Source: Candidatus Nomurabacteria bacterium
Lineage (GTDB): Bacteria; Patescibacteriota; Minisyncoccia; Phycocordibacterales; UBA2100
DNA: 33,090 bases
Reading direction: 5' to 3'
Assembly: GCA_943359705.1 (NCBI GenBank)
Contig: CALRIB010000002.1
Location: 1 to 33,090, forward strand
Program-made: the position numbers and the translations under genes
Notes under the pieces: model-generated
Databases searched by the model: none
What the model was told of the DNA's origin: nothing
Seen by the model: the letters and a program-made list of their open reading frames with translations, nothing else
Shown here: positions 13,686-20,471 of the stretch, one piece after another
Layout: each line of letters opens with the position of its first letter
How positions within the stretch are numbered: position 1 is the stretch's first letter

Positions 13686-14029
13686 ATCTTTTCTCCCTCG
13701 AAATACTTGCGGACAAAATACACGTCGCTCGCAATCGCCGTGTGGAGTGCCGTGTCTGTGTCAAAGACTTGGCTCTCGCGGATTTTCTTTTCGAGTTTGA
13801 TGGTCACTTCTTTTCCGTACAGGTCATCAGCAAAATCCAGCAAGTGCGCCTCCAGTACTTTTCGTTTCTGGTCGGCAAAAGCGGCAGCAATAAAATTCTG
13901 CTTCCCCACCATGACCCGCGCCGCATAGATCCCATCATCGCTTCCCGTAAGCGGAATATTCACCGTCGGAAATCCGAGCCCGGCCGCCCGTTTGGTACCC
14001 TTTTCGACTACTCCTTTATACGTATTCAT
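13682..14029 (-). CDS. Stand-alone riboflavin kinase
   Basis: ATG 14029 gives a 115-aa protein equal to the C-terminal half of RibF. The beta-barrel riboflavin kinase motifs are in order: [23 protein letters not shown] with the PTxN metal and ATP site, [11 protein letters not shown], and [19 protein letters not shown] with the catalytic region. The product would phosphorylate riboflavin to FMN. The start is only 5 nt after the tRNA-Ser discriminator, so this gene is almost certainly transcribed through the tRNA, and tRNA 3' processing would create a nearly leaderless mRNA. It heads a coupled string of kinase, nucleotidyltransferase, sigma factor and membrane protein. Confidence 0.88.
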   Translation of the reverse strand: MNTYKGVVEKGTKRAAGLGFPTVNIPLTGSDDGIYAARVMVGKQNFIAAAFADQKRKVLEAHLLDFADDLYGKEVTIKLEKKIRESQVFDTDTALHTAIASDVYFVRKYFEGEKI

Positions 14030-14034
14030 ACCGG

Positions 14035-14119
14035 CGGAGGGGGTGGGATTCGAACCCACGATGCCTTTCGACATGGCAGTTTTCAAGACTGCTCGTTTGA
14101 ACCGCTCACGCACCCCTCC
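14035..14119 (-). tRNA. tRNA-Ser(TGA)
   Basis: An 85-nt class II tRNA: acceptor GGAGGGG/CCCCTCC, anticodon stem GCAGT/ACTGC with loop CTTGAAA (anticodon TGA), variable arm around ATGTCGAAAGGCAT, T arm GTGGG-TTCGAAT-CCCAC and G73. CCA is not encoded. An HNH gene ends 4 bp before its 5' end and the riboflavin kinase begins 5 nt after its 3' end. Confidence 0.95.
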
Positions 14120-14123
14120 GTGT

Positions 14124-14603
14124 TCAATCATTACCTTTCAACCAACTCTTTTCAAGGTGGTGCTCTTCGTAATGACAATTCGGGCAAACGAGCTCGAGAT
14201 TACTTGAATCGTTGTTCTTCCGGTTTCTATCTTTGTGATGCACATGCAATATTTCTTTCTTGTTGTAGCCGCATCGCTCGCAAGAGCCTCCCCGCTCCTC
14301 CAGAAGCCTGATTTTCATCGCCCGCTCGGCGACAACCTTATCACGCGGCCGACCGATCTTGTAGTGAATTCCTGTGCGATATTTATTCGAGCACGCACGG
14401 CTACAAGTTATTCTGTGCAAACTTGCGAGAATCGGCTTCGCACAAACGACACACGGTGACTCGTTCCGACTTGAGATACCGTAACATGCCTGGCCACAAT
14501 AGGCTCTGCCACTAGTAGCAGCGAGCTGAACAGGTCGACGATAAATTTGCTTACCGCAAATCGTGCACTTTGTATTTGGATTTCTTTTATACCGCTCCGC
14601 CAT
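14124..14603 (-). CDS. HNH endonuclease with N-terminal zinc fingers, abutting tRNA-Ser
   Basis: ATG 14603 (MAERYKRNPN) is chosen because TATACT (14610-14615) lies 6 nt upstream and because the longer frame runs over the coding end of the HD gene. The 159-aa product has three or four small Cys clusters (CTICGK, YCGQAC, CVVCAK, CSRAC) before a C-terminal HNH domain: CERCGYNKKEILHVHHKDRN with the HH pair, then the Asn of SSNLELVCPNCH with the last zinc ligands and His. This is the complete nuclease motif. The gene stops 4 bp before tRNA-Ser on the same strand. It is the third nuclease gene of the window placed directly before a tRNA. Confidence 0.87.
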   Translation of the reverse strand: MAERYKRNPNTKCTICGKQIYRRPVQLAATSGRAYCGQACYGISSRNESPCVVCAKPILASLHRITCSRACSNKYRTGIHYKIGRPRDKVVAERAMKIRLLEERGGSCERCGYNKKEILHVHHKDRNRKNNDSSNLELVCPNCHYEEHHLEKSWLKGND

Positions 14604-14641
14604 TCGGCCAGTATACCAGTTTTCCTTTACTCCAAGCGGGG

Positions 14642-15283
14642 CTATTCGCTCTCGCTGCCCGCAGCATCTATCCACTCGACTCCGGCTTTCTCGAACTGCG
14701 TCTTTAAATCTTTCTTTACTGCATCGAGCAGGTCCTTGAGCTCCGGAAAAGGTCGCGTTGCTTCGTCGAATGCGGCGACGGCGGCATCGGCGTACGACGC
14801 GTGGAATTCTTTGGGTATGTACATCTCCACGCCGCCTTCGGCGATATGCAGAAATCCCTCGATCTTGTCGAGCGCACGCACGAACCGCGCTTCTACCGTC
14901 CGCTGGTCGGTGTATTCGCGCCACAAATCGTAGACGGATTTTCCAAATGCTATGTCCCCCGTCATCTCACGCATCGCCTCGTCTTCTTTGGCCGTTTTGC
15001 GGACGGTCATTTTTTTCCCGGCGAGCATTTGCTCGTATGCGTCGATATCCCCGGTCTTCGCCTCCCCGAGGTCATGGACGAGGGCGAGCGAAAGCGTGCG
15101 ACCCATGTTGAGGCGCACCCTACACTCCGGGCCAATGATGAGCGCCATAAGCGCCAGGCGCCACGAATGCGCGGCGACCGTGTTTTGCTTGCCCCGTAGC
15201 GACGCGCCGTAGCGCTCGATGCTCTCGAGCTCCTTCGTGCGTCGCAGAAATATGAGGATATCTTCCATTTCCCGTCGTTTCAT
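14642..15283 (-). CDS. HD-domain hydrolase, YfbR/HDDC2-like 5'-deoxynucleotidase candidate
   Basis: The 213-aa product has an HD fold with the metal ligands H in AAHSWRLALMALI, HD in LALVHDLGEAKTGDI, and a later Asp in VRALDKIEGFLHIAE. This order and spacing fit the HD_3 group that includes YfbR and HDDC2, which remove phosphate from deoxynucleoside monophosphates. The gene is divergent from a TrmB-like regulator followed by a DNPH1-like N-hydrolase that would act on the same class of substrates, so a role in nucleotide pool cleaning is plausible. ATG 15283 is used; ATG 15268 (MEDILIF) is an alternative. No clear -10 element was found at the usual short distance. Confidence 0.82.
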   Translation of the reverse strand: MKRREMEDILIFLRRTKELESIERYGASLRGKQNTVAAHSWRLALMALIIGPECRVRLNMGRTLSLALVHDLGEAKTGDIDAYEQMLAGKKMTVRKTAKEDEAMREMTGDIAFGKSVYDLWREYTDQRTVEARFVRALDKIEGFLHIAEGGVEMYIPKEFHASYADAAVAAFDEATRPFPELKDLLDAVKKDLKTQFEKAGVEWIDAAGSESE

Positions 15284-15320
15284 TTGTTGTCAAAAGCACC
15301 AAGACACTGGCTGCCTAGGC

Positions 15321-15350
15321 TTGACTCGGGTATCATCCTTCACTTATAGT
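15321..15350 (+). promoter_or_regulatory. Sigma-70-like promoter upstream of the TrmB-like gene
   Basis: TTGACT (15321-15326) and TATAGT (15345-15350) are 18 bp apart, giving a leader of about 44 nt without a Shine-Dalgarno sequence. A second candidate -10, TACACT at 15385-15390, lies 10 nt before the ATG. Confidence 0.55.
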
Positions 15351-15400
15351 ACGGGCTCAAATGAGAGAGGCTTGTTTGTAAAAATACACTTTACAACTCT

Positions 15401-16213
15401 ATGGCCAAGCAGATACAAAAACAGGACAGCGTGACGCGAACGCTCGCCGTACTCGACCTCAATGAGAATGAGGCAGTGCTCTACGGCCAGATGCTGAGTC
15501 ACCCCCAGAGCACGGTGCAGGAGCTTGGCACGCGCGCCCCCTTCCCTCGCACGATGCTGTACTACGTGCTGAAACAACTCATGCAGCGCGGACTGGTGTC
15601 GGCAAGGAAGGAAGGCTGGCGCACCGTGTATGTGGCCGAAAATCCCGAGCGACTCTACGATCTGCTCTCGCGCAAAGAGAAGGAGTTTGAGCGCGAGACT
15701 GCAGCAATTCGCGAGCTTGTTCCCCATCTCAAGCAACGCTACCGTTTTGCAGGAAAGCGGCCGACGGTACGGACGTTCGAAGGACTGGAGGAATACCAGA
15801 AAGCGCTTGAGGACAGCATCGTGTCGAAGCCGAAAGAAATCCTTGCTTACGAGATGCTCGGCGCGAAGAAGCCCGCCATTCAAATGCGCGATGCACACGA
15901 GCGGCGGCGCGTTACGCGGAAAATACTGAAGAAGGTGCTGTTCTTCGAGAGTAGAGATGCGATGCGAGCCCTCGAGAGCCGTCGCTACGACGACTTCACG
16001 CAATTCCGTAGTATCAAAGACGGACCCGCGCCCTTCGGCGCCGACGTGACGCTCTACGACGGCAAGCTTCTCTATACGAGTTACTACGCCGGGCACGAAC
16101 CGACTGCCGTGCTCATCGAAGACGAGGCACTCTACATGATGCAGAAGAGCCTCTTCGACGCCTTGTGGAAACAAGGAAAAGACCGCACACTCTCGTTCAA
16201 CAAGAACCTATGA
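15401..16213 (+). CDS. TrmB-like transcriptional regulator
   Basis: The 270-aa product starts with a winged-helix domain of the TrmB (sugar-specific) type: LDLNENEAVLYGQMLSHPQSTVQELG, the recognition helix near RTMLYYVLKQLMQRGLVSARK, and the wing WRTVYVAENPERLYDLL. A coiled-coil helix follows (KEKEFERETAAIRELVPHLKQ, about residues 93-115). The C-terminal domain (RTFEGLEEYQKALEDSI, then VTLYDGKLLYTSYYAGHEPTAVLIEDEAL) is the phospholipase-D-like effector part common in CPR and archaeal TrmB proteins. The gene overlaps the DNPH1-like gene by ATGA, so it may control it. The effector is unknown. Confidence 0.87.
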   Translation: MAKQIQKQDSVTRTLAVLDLNENEAVLYGQMLSHPQSTVQELGTRAPFPRTMLYYVLKQLMQRGLVSARKEGWRTVYVAENPERLYDLLSRKEKEFERETAAIRELVPHLKQRYRFAGKRPTVRTFEGLEEYQKALEDSIVSKPKEILAYEMLGAKKPAIQMRDAHERRRVTRKILKKVLFFESRDAMRALESRRYDDFTQFRSIKDGPAPFGADVTLYDGKLLYTSYYAGHEPTAVLIEDEALYMMQKSLFDALWKQGKDRTLSFNKNL

Positions 16214-16623
16214 ACATTTTCTTTACCGGCTCCATACGCGGAGGGCGCGAGAACCAGCCGCAATACGCCCGTATCGTCAAAATGCTCGAGAAACACGGTA
16301 CGGTCTTTTCCAAACACGTGGCGGACGAGACGCTCTCACAATATGGTGAGACGAACCTTACGAACGCAGAGATCCTCGCACGCGAGCTGGATGCCCTCAG
16401 TACATCGGACGTAGTCGTGGCAGAAGTCACTACGCCGAGCCACGGTGTCGGGTACTTTATCGCACGCGCCACTCTGCAGGGGAAAAAAGTAGTCGCTCTT
16501 CACTGTGGAGAGTACGAACTCAAACTCTCGGGCATCATCCAGGGCGACCCCGGGGTGGAATTGCATATTTACAAGACCGATGAAGACATCGAGCGCATAC
16601 TCCAAACGGCGTTTCGAACATAA
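16210..16623 (+). CDS. DNPH1/RCL-like 2'-deoxynucleoside 5'-phosphate N-hydrolase
   Basis: The start ATG 16210 overlaps the TrmB stop by ATGA. The 137-aa product matches the nucleoside 2-deoxyribosyltransferase superfamily and specifically the RCL/DNPH1 subgroup: [11 protein letters not shown] at the N-terminus binds the 5'-phosphate, and [17 protein letters not shown] contains the catalytic Glu and the Ser and Gly of the phosphate pocket. DNPH1 enzymes cut the glycosidic bond of deoxynucleoside monophosphates, including damaged ones such as hydroxymethyl-dUMP. The length fits (mammalian DNPH1 is about 170 aa). The coupling to a regulator and the nearby divergent HD phosphohydrolase suggest a small nucleotide-sanitation or salvage locus. 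Confidence 0.87.
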   Translation: MNIFFTGSIRGGRENQPQYARIVKMLEKHGTVFSKHVADETLSQYGETNLTNAEILARELDALSTSDVVVAEVTTPSHGVGYFIARATLQGKKVVALHCGEYELKLSGIIQGDPGVELHIYKTDEDIERILQTAFRT

Positions 16624-16664
16624 AAAGCGATATTTCCGGGTTTTTGGGCTATTCACACCTGGCC

Positions 16665-16692
16665 TTGGCGGGGATGGCGCGCAAGGTACAAT
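16665..16692 (+). promoter_or_regulatory. Promoter of the prepilin gene
   Basis: TTGGCG (16665-16670) and TACAAT (16687-16692) are spaced by 16 bp; the ATG lies 8 nt after the -10, so the transcript should begin at or next to the start codon. Confidence 0.6.
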
Positions 16693-16700
16693 TGCTCCAT

Positions 16701-17120
16701 ATGAATACCCGCGAAACCCGAGGTTTTACCCTCATTGAATTACTCGTCGTCATAGCAATTATCGGCCTTCTCGCCTCAATCGTCATCGCCTCGCTCTCTA
16801 CGGTGCAGGCCAAAGCACGTGACGCCAGGCGTATGGAAGACGTCAACTCGCTTCAGAAGGCGCTCACTATCTACGTCTCCAATCACGGCACCTATCCTAT
16901 CTATACGGCGACAACGACCGTCACCGCCACGACGACCGTGGGCGCCGACCTCATCGCAGACCAGGCTATCCCGACGTCACCGAAAGACCCGACCGACCCG
17001 GTGCGCGTGTACAGTTACCACTCGAACTCCGACGGTTCAAGCTATACGCTCAACTTCTGCCTGGAGACTGACAGCATCCGGAGCTACGCGGCGGGCTGCA
17101 ACAACAACATCACTCCGTAA
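16701..17120 (+). CDS. Type IV prepilin-like protein
   Basis: The 139-aa product is a class III signal-peptide protein: a short basic leader MNTRETRG, cut after Gly8 by prepilin peptidase, then [20 protein letters not shown] with Glu at position 5 of the mature protein. The helix continues as [23 protein letters not shown], the usual alpha-1 C-terminal half of pseudopilins. The globular part is small and Thr-rich, and two Cys in [16 protein letters not shown] could close a disulfide loop as in many pilins. ATG 16701 is preferred because of the signal peptide and the -10 box 8 nt upstream. It would be assembled by the PilB, PilM, PilN and PilO proteins encoded elsewhere in the window. A terminator follows. 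Confidence 0.93.
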   Translation: MNTRETRGFTLIELLVVIAIIGLLASIVIASLSTVQAKARDARRMEDVNSLQKALTIYVSNHGTYPIYTATTTVTATTTVGADLIADQAIPTSPKDPTDPVRVYSYHSNSDGSSYTLNFCLETDSIRSYAAGCNNNITP

Positions 17121-17145
17121 GTTCGTATATCGGGAGGTCTCCAAA

Positions 17146-17176
17146 GGCCGCCGCGCAGAAGCGCGGCGGCCTTTTT
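17146..17176 (+). terminator. Rho-independent terminator of the prepilin gene
   Basis: GGCCGCCGCGC and GCGCGGCGGCC form a perfect 11-bp stem with loop AGAA, followed by TTTTT. Confidence 0.93.
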
Positions 17177-17214
17177 CGCGAGCTGCGCGTAAATGCGTAG
17201 TACAATATATTTTC

Positions 17215-17685
17215 ATGCCTTCCTCCTCAAACGGAATACGCTGGACGGCGCACGAACACGAACACATCGAGCGCGGGAGCGACTGGTTTTGGGCACTCGG
17301 TATCGCGGCCGCCGCGCTTGCCGCCATCAGTTTCCTTTTCGGCAACGCGCTTTTCGGCGTGCTCATCATCGTCGCTGCCGTAACGCTCGGCATCTTCGCC
17401 AAAAAACCGCCTCCGCTTATGGAATTCGAGATCTCCGACCGCGGCATCCGCACGGGCGAGGTAATGCATCGCTACGAGGAAATCATTTCCTTTTGGGTAG
17501 AGGAGCACGATGCAAATCCCCCCATTCTTCTTATCGACACCACAAAATGGCTCTCACCCAATCTCATTATCGAGCTCGAACACGTCGACGCGAAAGAGGT
17601 GCGCGCATTTCTGGCCGAGCGAGTAGAAGAAGTGCCGATGAAAGAACCGGTCGCGCACAAAATTCTCGAATTCTTCGGACTCTGA
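17215..17685 (+). CDS. Two-helix membrane protein with a PH-like C-terminal domain
   Basis: ATG 17215 follows TACAAT (17201-17206) by 8 nt, so this 156-aa gene is also predicted leaderless. The N-terminus is hydrophilic (IRWTAHEHEHIERGSDWF), then two helices (about residues 25-43 and 45-62) form a hairpin in the membrane. The C-terminal part starts with an MEFEISDRGIRTGEVMHRYEEIISFWVEE strand set and ends with an amphipathic helix (AKEVRAFLAERVEEVPMKEP); this pattern fits bacterial PH (bPH2/DUF304-like) domains. Function unknown. Its TGA stop is 3 bp before the left inverted repeat of the S23 element. Confidence 0.75.
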   Translation: MPSSSNGIRWTAHEHEHIERGSDWFWALGIAAAALAAISFLFGNALFGVLIIVAAVTLGIFAKKPPPLMEFEISDRGIRTGEVMHRYEEIISFWVEEHDANPPILLIDTTKWLSPNLIIELEHVDAKEVRAFLAERVEEVPMKEPVAHKILEFFGL

Positions 17686-17688
17686 AAC

Positions 17689-18087
17689 AGCCACTAGCCA
17701 CTAGTTCTTAGCCACTAGCGAGCCGATGAGTTTATTTAACATACGCATGACCTCATCTATGAGCGTTTTCGCTCTTTTCAACTGATGCGGGTCGGCAAAT
17801 TTTAGGTTTTCAGCGATTTCAAAATGTGTCTCTAACTCCGCCCCCGAACCGAACGCAATCCTCAAGAATTGAATATTTTCCTGCCGATGCTTGCGCGCGA
17901 ATCCTTCCGCAATATTCGCGGGAATTGACACCGCAGCCCTCCGTGTTTGGCTTGTCAGACCAAACATTTCTGAGCGTGGGTATCGTTCTGTGAGTTTATA
18001 AACTTCGCTGACTAATTCGATGCCGCGTTGCCAAACAACAAGTTCTCGGTACGACTGCATTTTTCTAGTCGCTAGTGGCTAGTGGCT
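17689..18087. mobile_element. 399-bp S23-gene cassette with 16-bp terminal inverted repeats
   Basis: AGCCACTAGCCACTAG at 17689-17704 is the exact reverse complement of the 16 bp at 18072-18087. A further AGCCACTAG copy lies at 17710-17718 and a degenerate one at 18065-18071. The unit is a 7-bp repeat (TAGTGGC). Because CTAG is self-complementary, TAG occurs on both strands, and a period of 7 spreads it over the reading frames. The repeat supplies the stop codons of both the S23 gene and the adjacent 688-aa gene. No transposase is encoded, so the cassette would need to be moved by a factor in trans. Confidence 0.65.
17701..18060 (-). CDS. Four-helix-bundle protein of the S23 / 23S rRNA intervening-sequence family
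   Basis: The 119-aa product has the family pattern: YRELVVWQRGIELVSEVYKLTERYP (helix 1), then the signature EMFGLTSQTRRAAVSIPANIAEGFAR, then ENIQFLRIAFGSGAELETHFEIA and a last helix with RAKTLIDEVMRMLNKLIGSL. Full-length members are about 115-125 aa, so it looks intact. Such proteins were first seen inside intervening sequences of 23S rRNA genes but are scattered in many genomes; their function is unknown, with RNA binding and pentamer formation reported. Here the gene is not in an rRNA but between TAG-rich inverted repeats that supply its stop codon, supporting a mobile-cassette reading. Confidence 0.92.
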   Translation of the reverse strand: MQSYRELVVWQRGIELVSEVYKLTERYPRSEMFGLTSQTRRAAVSIPANIAEGFARKHRQENIQFLRIAFGSGAELETHFEIAENLKFADPHQLKRAKTLIDEVMRMLNKLIGSLVAKN

Positions 18088-20152
18088 AAATCACTGTAAC
18101 CGTGGTGCTTGCGTCGCGGGTACCTCCGCCGACTGTGACACAGTGGAGCACGAACGCATACGAGGTGGTTGCCGTTTTCGTCAGAGGCGGCGTGGTCGCA
18201 GTGCCGTTGACGTTGGTGTTGCCCGCATTTTGCGTGGTGAACGCCGGAATGTCCGGGCTCGAAATCACGCACGATTGCATGCCGGAGGTAATCCAGCCGA
18301 GCGCCGATTGGCCGCCCGATGCGACATCCTTCGGATTCGCGATGAGGACGATGGAGGGCTTGCCGACCTGGACCGAACACTGCGCAGTGGCCACTGTGCC
18401 CGCACTGTTACAGGTGAGGCCGTATGAAGCGCTGTTGCTGCCTGCGGCGGGATTGGTCGTAGTTGCGAGCGCCGAACCGCTTTGCGCGCCGTTCGTTTGA
18501 AAGCCCGTGCCCGTGCTGGTGCCTGCAGAGCACGAGTACGCGATCGCGATAGACATGCCGACGTCGGCCACTTGCGGATTGCATGATATTTGCGCGGTGA
18601 GAGAGCCGTTGGTGCCGGTACCCGTGCCGCTCGGCACGCACTGCCAGCTCCCCACGCACGCGCCGTTGTACGTGGGCTTCCATGTACCGTTGGCACATCC
18701 GGCCGGGTCAGGTTGTGCGGGTGCCGTCGGGCACTGCTGCGCGGTCGCACATGCGTTGCCCGCAGGCGCGCAGCCGGTGGGGCACGTCTGCATCGGCGTA
18801 TCCACGCACTGATTGTTGCGCGAGTAGAGCGTGTTGTTGGAACAGAGGAGCTGTCCACCCGGGCATGTGCCCGGCGCTTGCGGCGTCTGATTCCCCGCCG
18901 CCGGTGAAGCAGACCCTCCTGGCGAGCCACCCATCAGACCCTTCAACATCGATGCGATGTCCGGCATTCCACTCTTGTTCTGATTATTATTGTTGTTATT
19001 GTCCTGCGGATCCTGCTGGAACGTAGTCTGCTGCCGCTTTGTCGGATCCGGCTGCGCAGTGGTCGTCGTTTTGGTCGGATCCGGCTTGGGAGTGGTCGTC
19101 GTTTTGGTTGGATCAGGAGCCGGAGCTTTGGCGGGAGGTGTACATACCTGATTGGGGTCGCCGGCGGATGCGGTGCACGTAAACCCTTTTGCAGTCAGTT
19201 CATCTACGTTCGCGTCCCTGGCCGGATAACATCCAGTTTTGTCACAATTATATTTTGCCGCATCGACGCCTGCCATCGGATTCGCATTCGGCCCGGATTG
19301 TGCCGCTGCCAAAGCGTCATACCTATCTTGCGCCTCTTTTGCAGCGGCCTGCGCCTTTGCGGCGTCGGCCTGAGCTTGTGCTGCATTCGCGGCTGCGTTC
19401 GCACATCCCGGGCTCGATGTGTCGCCACCGAATGCACAGCTCGAAGCAATGTCGTCTAGCTTAGCGGCCGTTGATTGGGCAGTTGCGGCGGCCGTGGCAG
19501 CGTCAACAAGATTCTTTTTTGCTTCGGCCGTCAGCGCGTCATTAAGAACGCTACGCTCTGTCTCACCGAGTGAGCTCATGAGAGACTGTTGCTGATCCGA
19601 GGGTAGGGTTTTAAATACATCAGGGTTCGCCGCGGCGCTTTTTATACCGGCGATACCAGATACCGCGCCCGTGTCGAGGCATTTCTTATCATCGGGGGTG
19701 CAGTACTGTGTTTTGCACGTGCCTGCCGGGACATCGGCGCTAAGCTTCGAAACAACTTTTCCCGTACCGTCTTTTTGTATGTAAATTTTTGACGTCAACC
19801 CCACGCATATCGCGTCTTGCTCTCCGGTATAGAGAGCTGCGGTGCAGTTATCTTTCTGGACCGTATCTTGCCCTTTTGGCAGACCTGTTTCTTGCGGTGT
19901 GGTGCTTTTCTTTTGCGCTAGAGCCTGTTGCTTCAACGCAGTACATTTCTCTGCCATCTCTTTTTTTCGCGGATCCGCAGGGGGAACAGGGATCGTGTAT
20001 GTCGCCTCGTTGTATCTCGGAGCATCTGCAAGCTGCGATGCTGGTTGAACATTAAGGAATTCTGCAGCACCCGCAGCGCCGAGCATTGCCATTAGGACGA
20101 GGCTGGCAAGTATAGATGCGCCACGTTGACCCCGGTCGGCGGGTAAAGACAT
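18086..20152 (-). CDS. Large secreted Cys-rich protein with C-terminal Ig-like domains
   Basis: The 688-aa product begins with a basic N-terminus and one hydrophobic segment (residues 12-31) that is a signal anchor or peptide. Residues to about 200 contain several Cys pairs. An Ala-rich coiled coil follows (about 205-290), then three repeats of an 11-residue PDPTKTTTT unit, an Asn/Gln-rich stretch, and a Met-containing amphipathic segment MPDIASMLKGLMGG. A Cys-rich block (TCPGGQLLCSNN to WQCVPSG) precedes two Ig-like repeats at the C-terminus; the last is like the C-terminus of the protein at 24842. This is an extracellular or surface protein of unknown role. Its stop codon lies in the right inverted repeat of the S23 cassette, so the original C-terminus may have been trimmed or replaced. 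Confidence 0.8.
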   Translation of the reverse strand: MSLPADRGQRGASILASLVLMAMLGAAGAAEFLNVQPASQLADAPRYNEATYTIPVPPADPRKKEMAEKCTALKQQALAQKKSTTPQETGLPKGQDTVQKDNCTAALYTGEQDAICVGLTSKIYIQKDGTGKVVSKLSADVPAGTCKTQYCTPDDKKCLDTGAVSGIAGIKSAAANPDVFKTLPSDQQQSLMSSLGETERSVLNDALTAEAKKNLVDAATAAATAQSTAAKLDDIASSCAFGGDTSSPGCANAAANAAQAQADAAKAQAAAKEAQDRYDALAAAQSGPNANPMAGVDAAKYNCDKTGCYPARDANVDELTAKGFTCTASAGDPNQVCTPPAKAPAPDPTKTTTTPKPDPTKTTTTAQPDPTKRQQTTFQQDPQDNNNNNNQNKSGMPDIASMLKGLMGGSPGGSASPAAGNQTPQAPGTCPGGQLLCSNNTLYSRNNQCVDTPMQTCPTGCAPAGNACATAQQCPTAPAQPDPAGCANGTWKPTYNGACVGSWQCVPSGTGTGTNGSLTAQISCNPQVADVGMSIAIAYSCSAGTSTGTGFQTNGAQSGSALATTTNPAAGSNSASYGLTCNSAGTVATAQCSVQVGKPSIVLIANPKDVASGGQSALGWITSGMQSCVISSPDIPAFTTQNAGNTNVNGTATTPPLTKTATTSYAFVLHCVTVGGGTRDASTTVTVI
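19041..19115. repeat. 33-bp tandem repeat coding for PDPTKTTTT units
   Basis: GTCGGATCCGGC begins at 19041 and the same word recurs from 19074, followed by a degenerate third copy. The period of 33 bp gives an 11-residue repeat in the linker of the secreted protein; copy number may vary between strains. Confidence 0.7.
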
Positions 20153-20236
20153 CGCTCAATGATACTCCCTTTATTGCGCTGAACGTCGGCTAAATGTGGA
20201 AAAAGCTGGCGAAACGAACGATGCGCTGCATTTGTC

Positions 20237-20336
20237 TGTGCCCTTCGCCAACTGGGAAACCCACGGTTTTCCCAATCCTTCCTCCACGGGAAACCGGCAG
20301 GTTTCCCGACCCCTTCCTCCGGCGAGGTCATCTCGC
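20237..20336 (-). repeat. Hairpin array (unit C) downstream of tRNA-Arg(GCG)
   Basis: GGGAAACC-GGTTTCCC is a perfect 8-bp hairpin with 4-nt loop (20288-20307); a second, GGGAAACC-GGTTTTCCC, lies at 20254-20274 with one bulged base. On the minus strand both are introduced by GGAGGAAGG, and the first by GGGGTCG, the word that precedes hairpin H1 in the tRNA-His, tRNA-Val and tRNA-Lys elements. A diverged copy of the tRNA 3' end (TGTGCCC-TCGCC) lies at 20237. Probably a distant relative of the same family. The rest of 20153-20236 shows nothing recognisable. Confidence 0.6.
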
Positions 20337-20352
20337 TCACTTCGTTCGCTTG

Positions 20353-20424
20353 TGCCCTCGCCGGGAATCGAACCCAGATTACAAGCTCCGCAAGCTTGCG
20401 TTCTATCCGTTGAACTACGAGAGC
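20353..20424 (-). tRNA. tRNA-Arg(GCG)
   Basis: Acceptor GCTCTCG/CGAGGGC with one T3-G70 wobble, D arm GTTC/GAAC, anticodon stem CAAGC/GCTTG with loop TTGCGGA, T arm CTGGG-TTCGATT-CCCGG and A73. CCA is not encoded. The loop places GCG at positions 34-36, so it reads CGC and CGU (by wobble) codons; bacteria usually have an ACG anticodon converted to ICG here. Confidence 0.92.
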
Positions 20425-20471
20425 GTCTGAGGAACAAACAGAGAATACAACGTATTCCCGTTTTTTACGAA

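Noticed and set aside
14604..14924. N-terminal extension of the HNH gene next to tRNA-Ser
   Set aside because: The extension is Arg-rich out-of-frame reading of the HD gene; a perfect TATACT 6 nt before ATG 14603 marks the real start.
15344..16174. 276-codon minus strand frame
   Set aside because: Antisense shadow of the TrmB-like gene, which has clear domains and coupling to the next gene.
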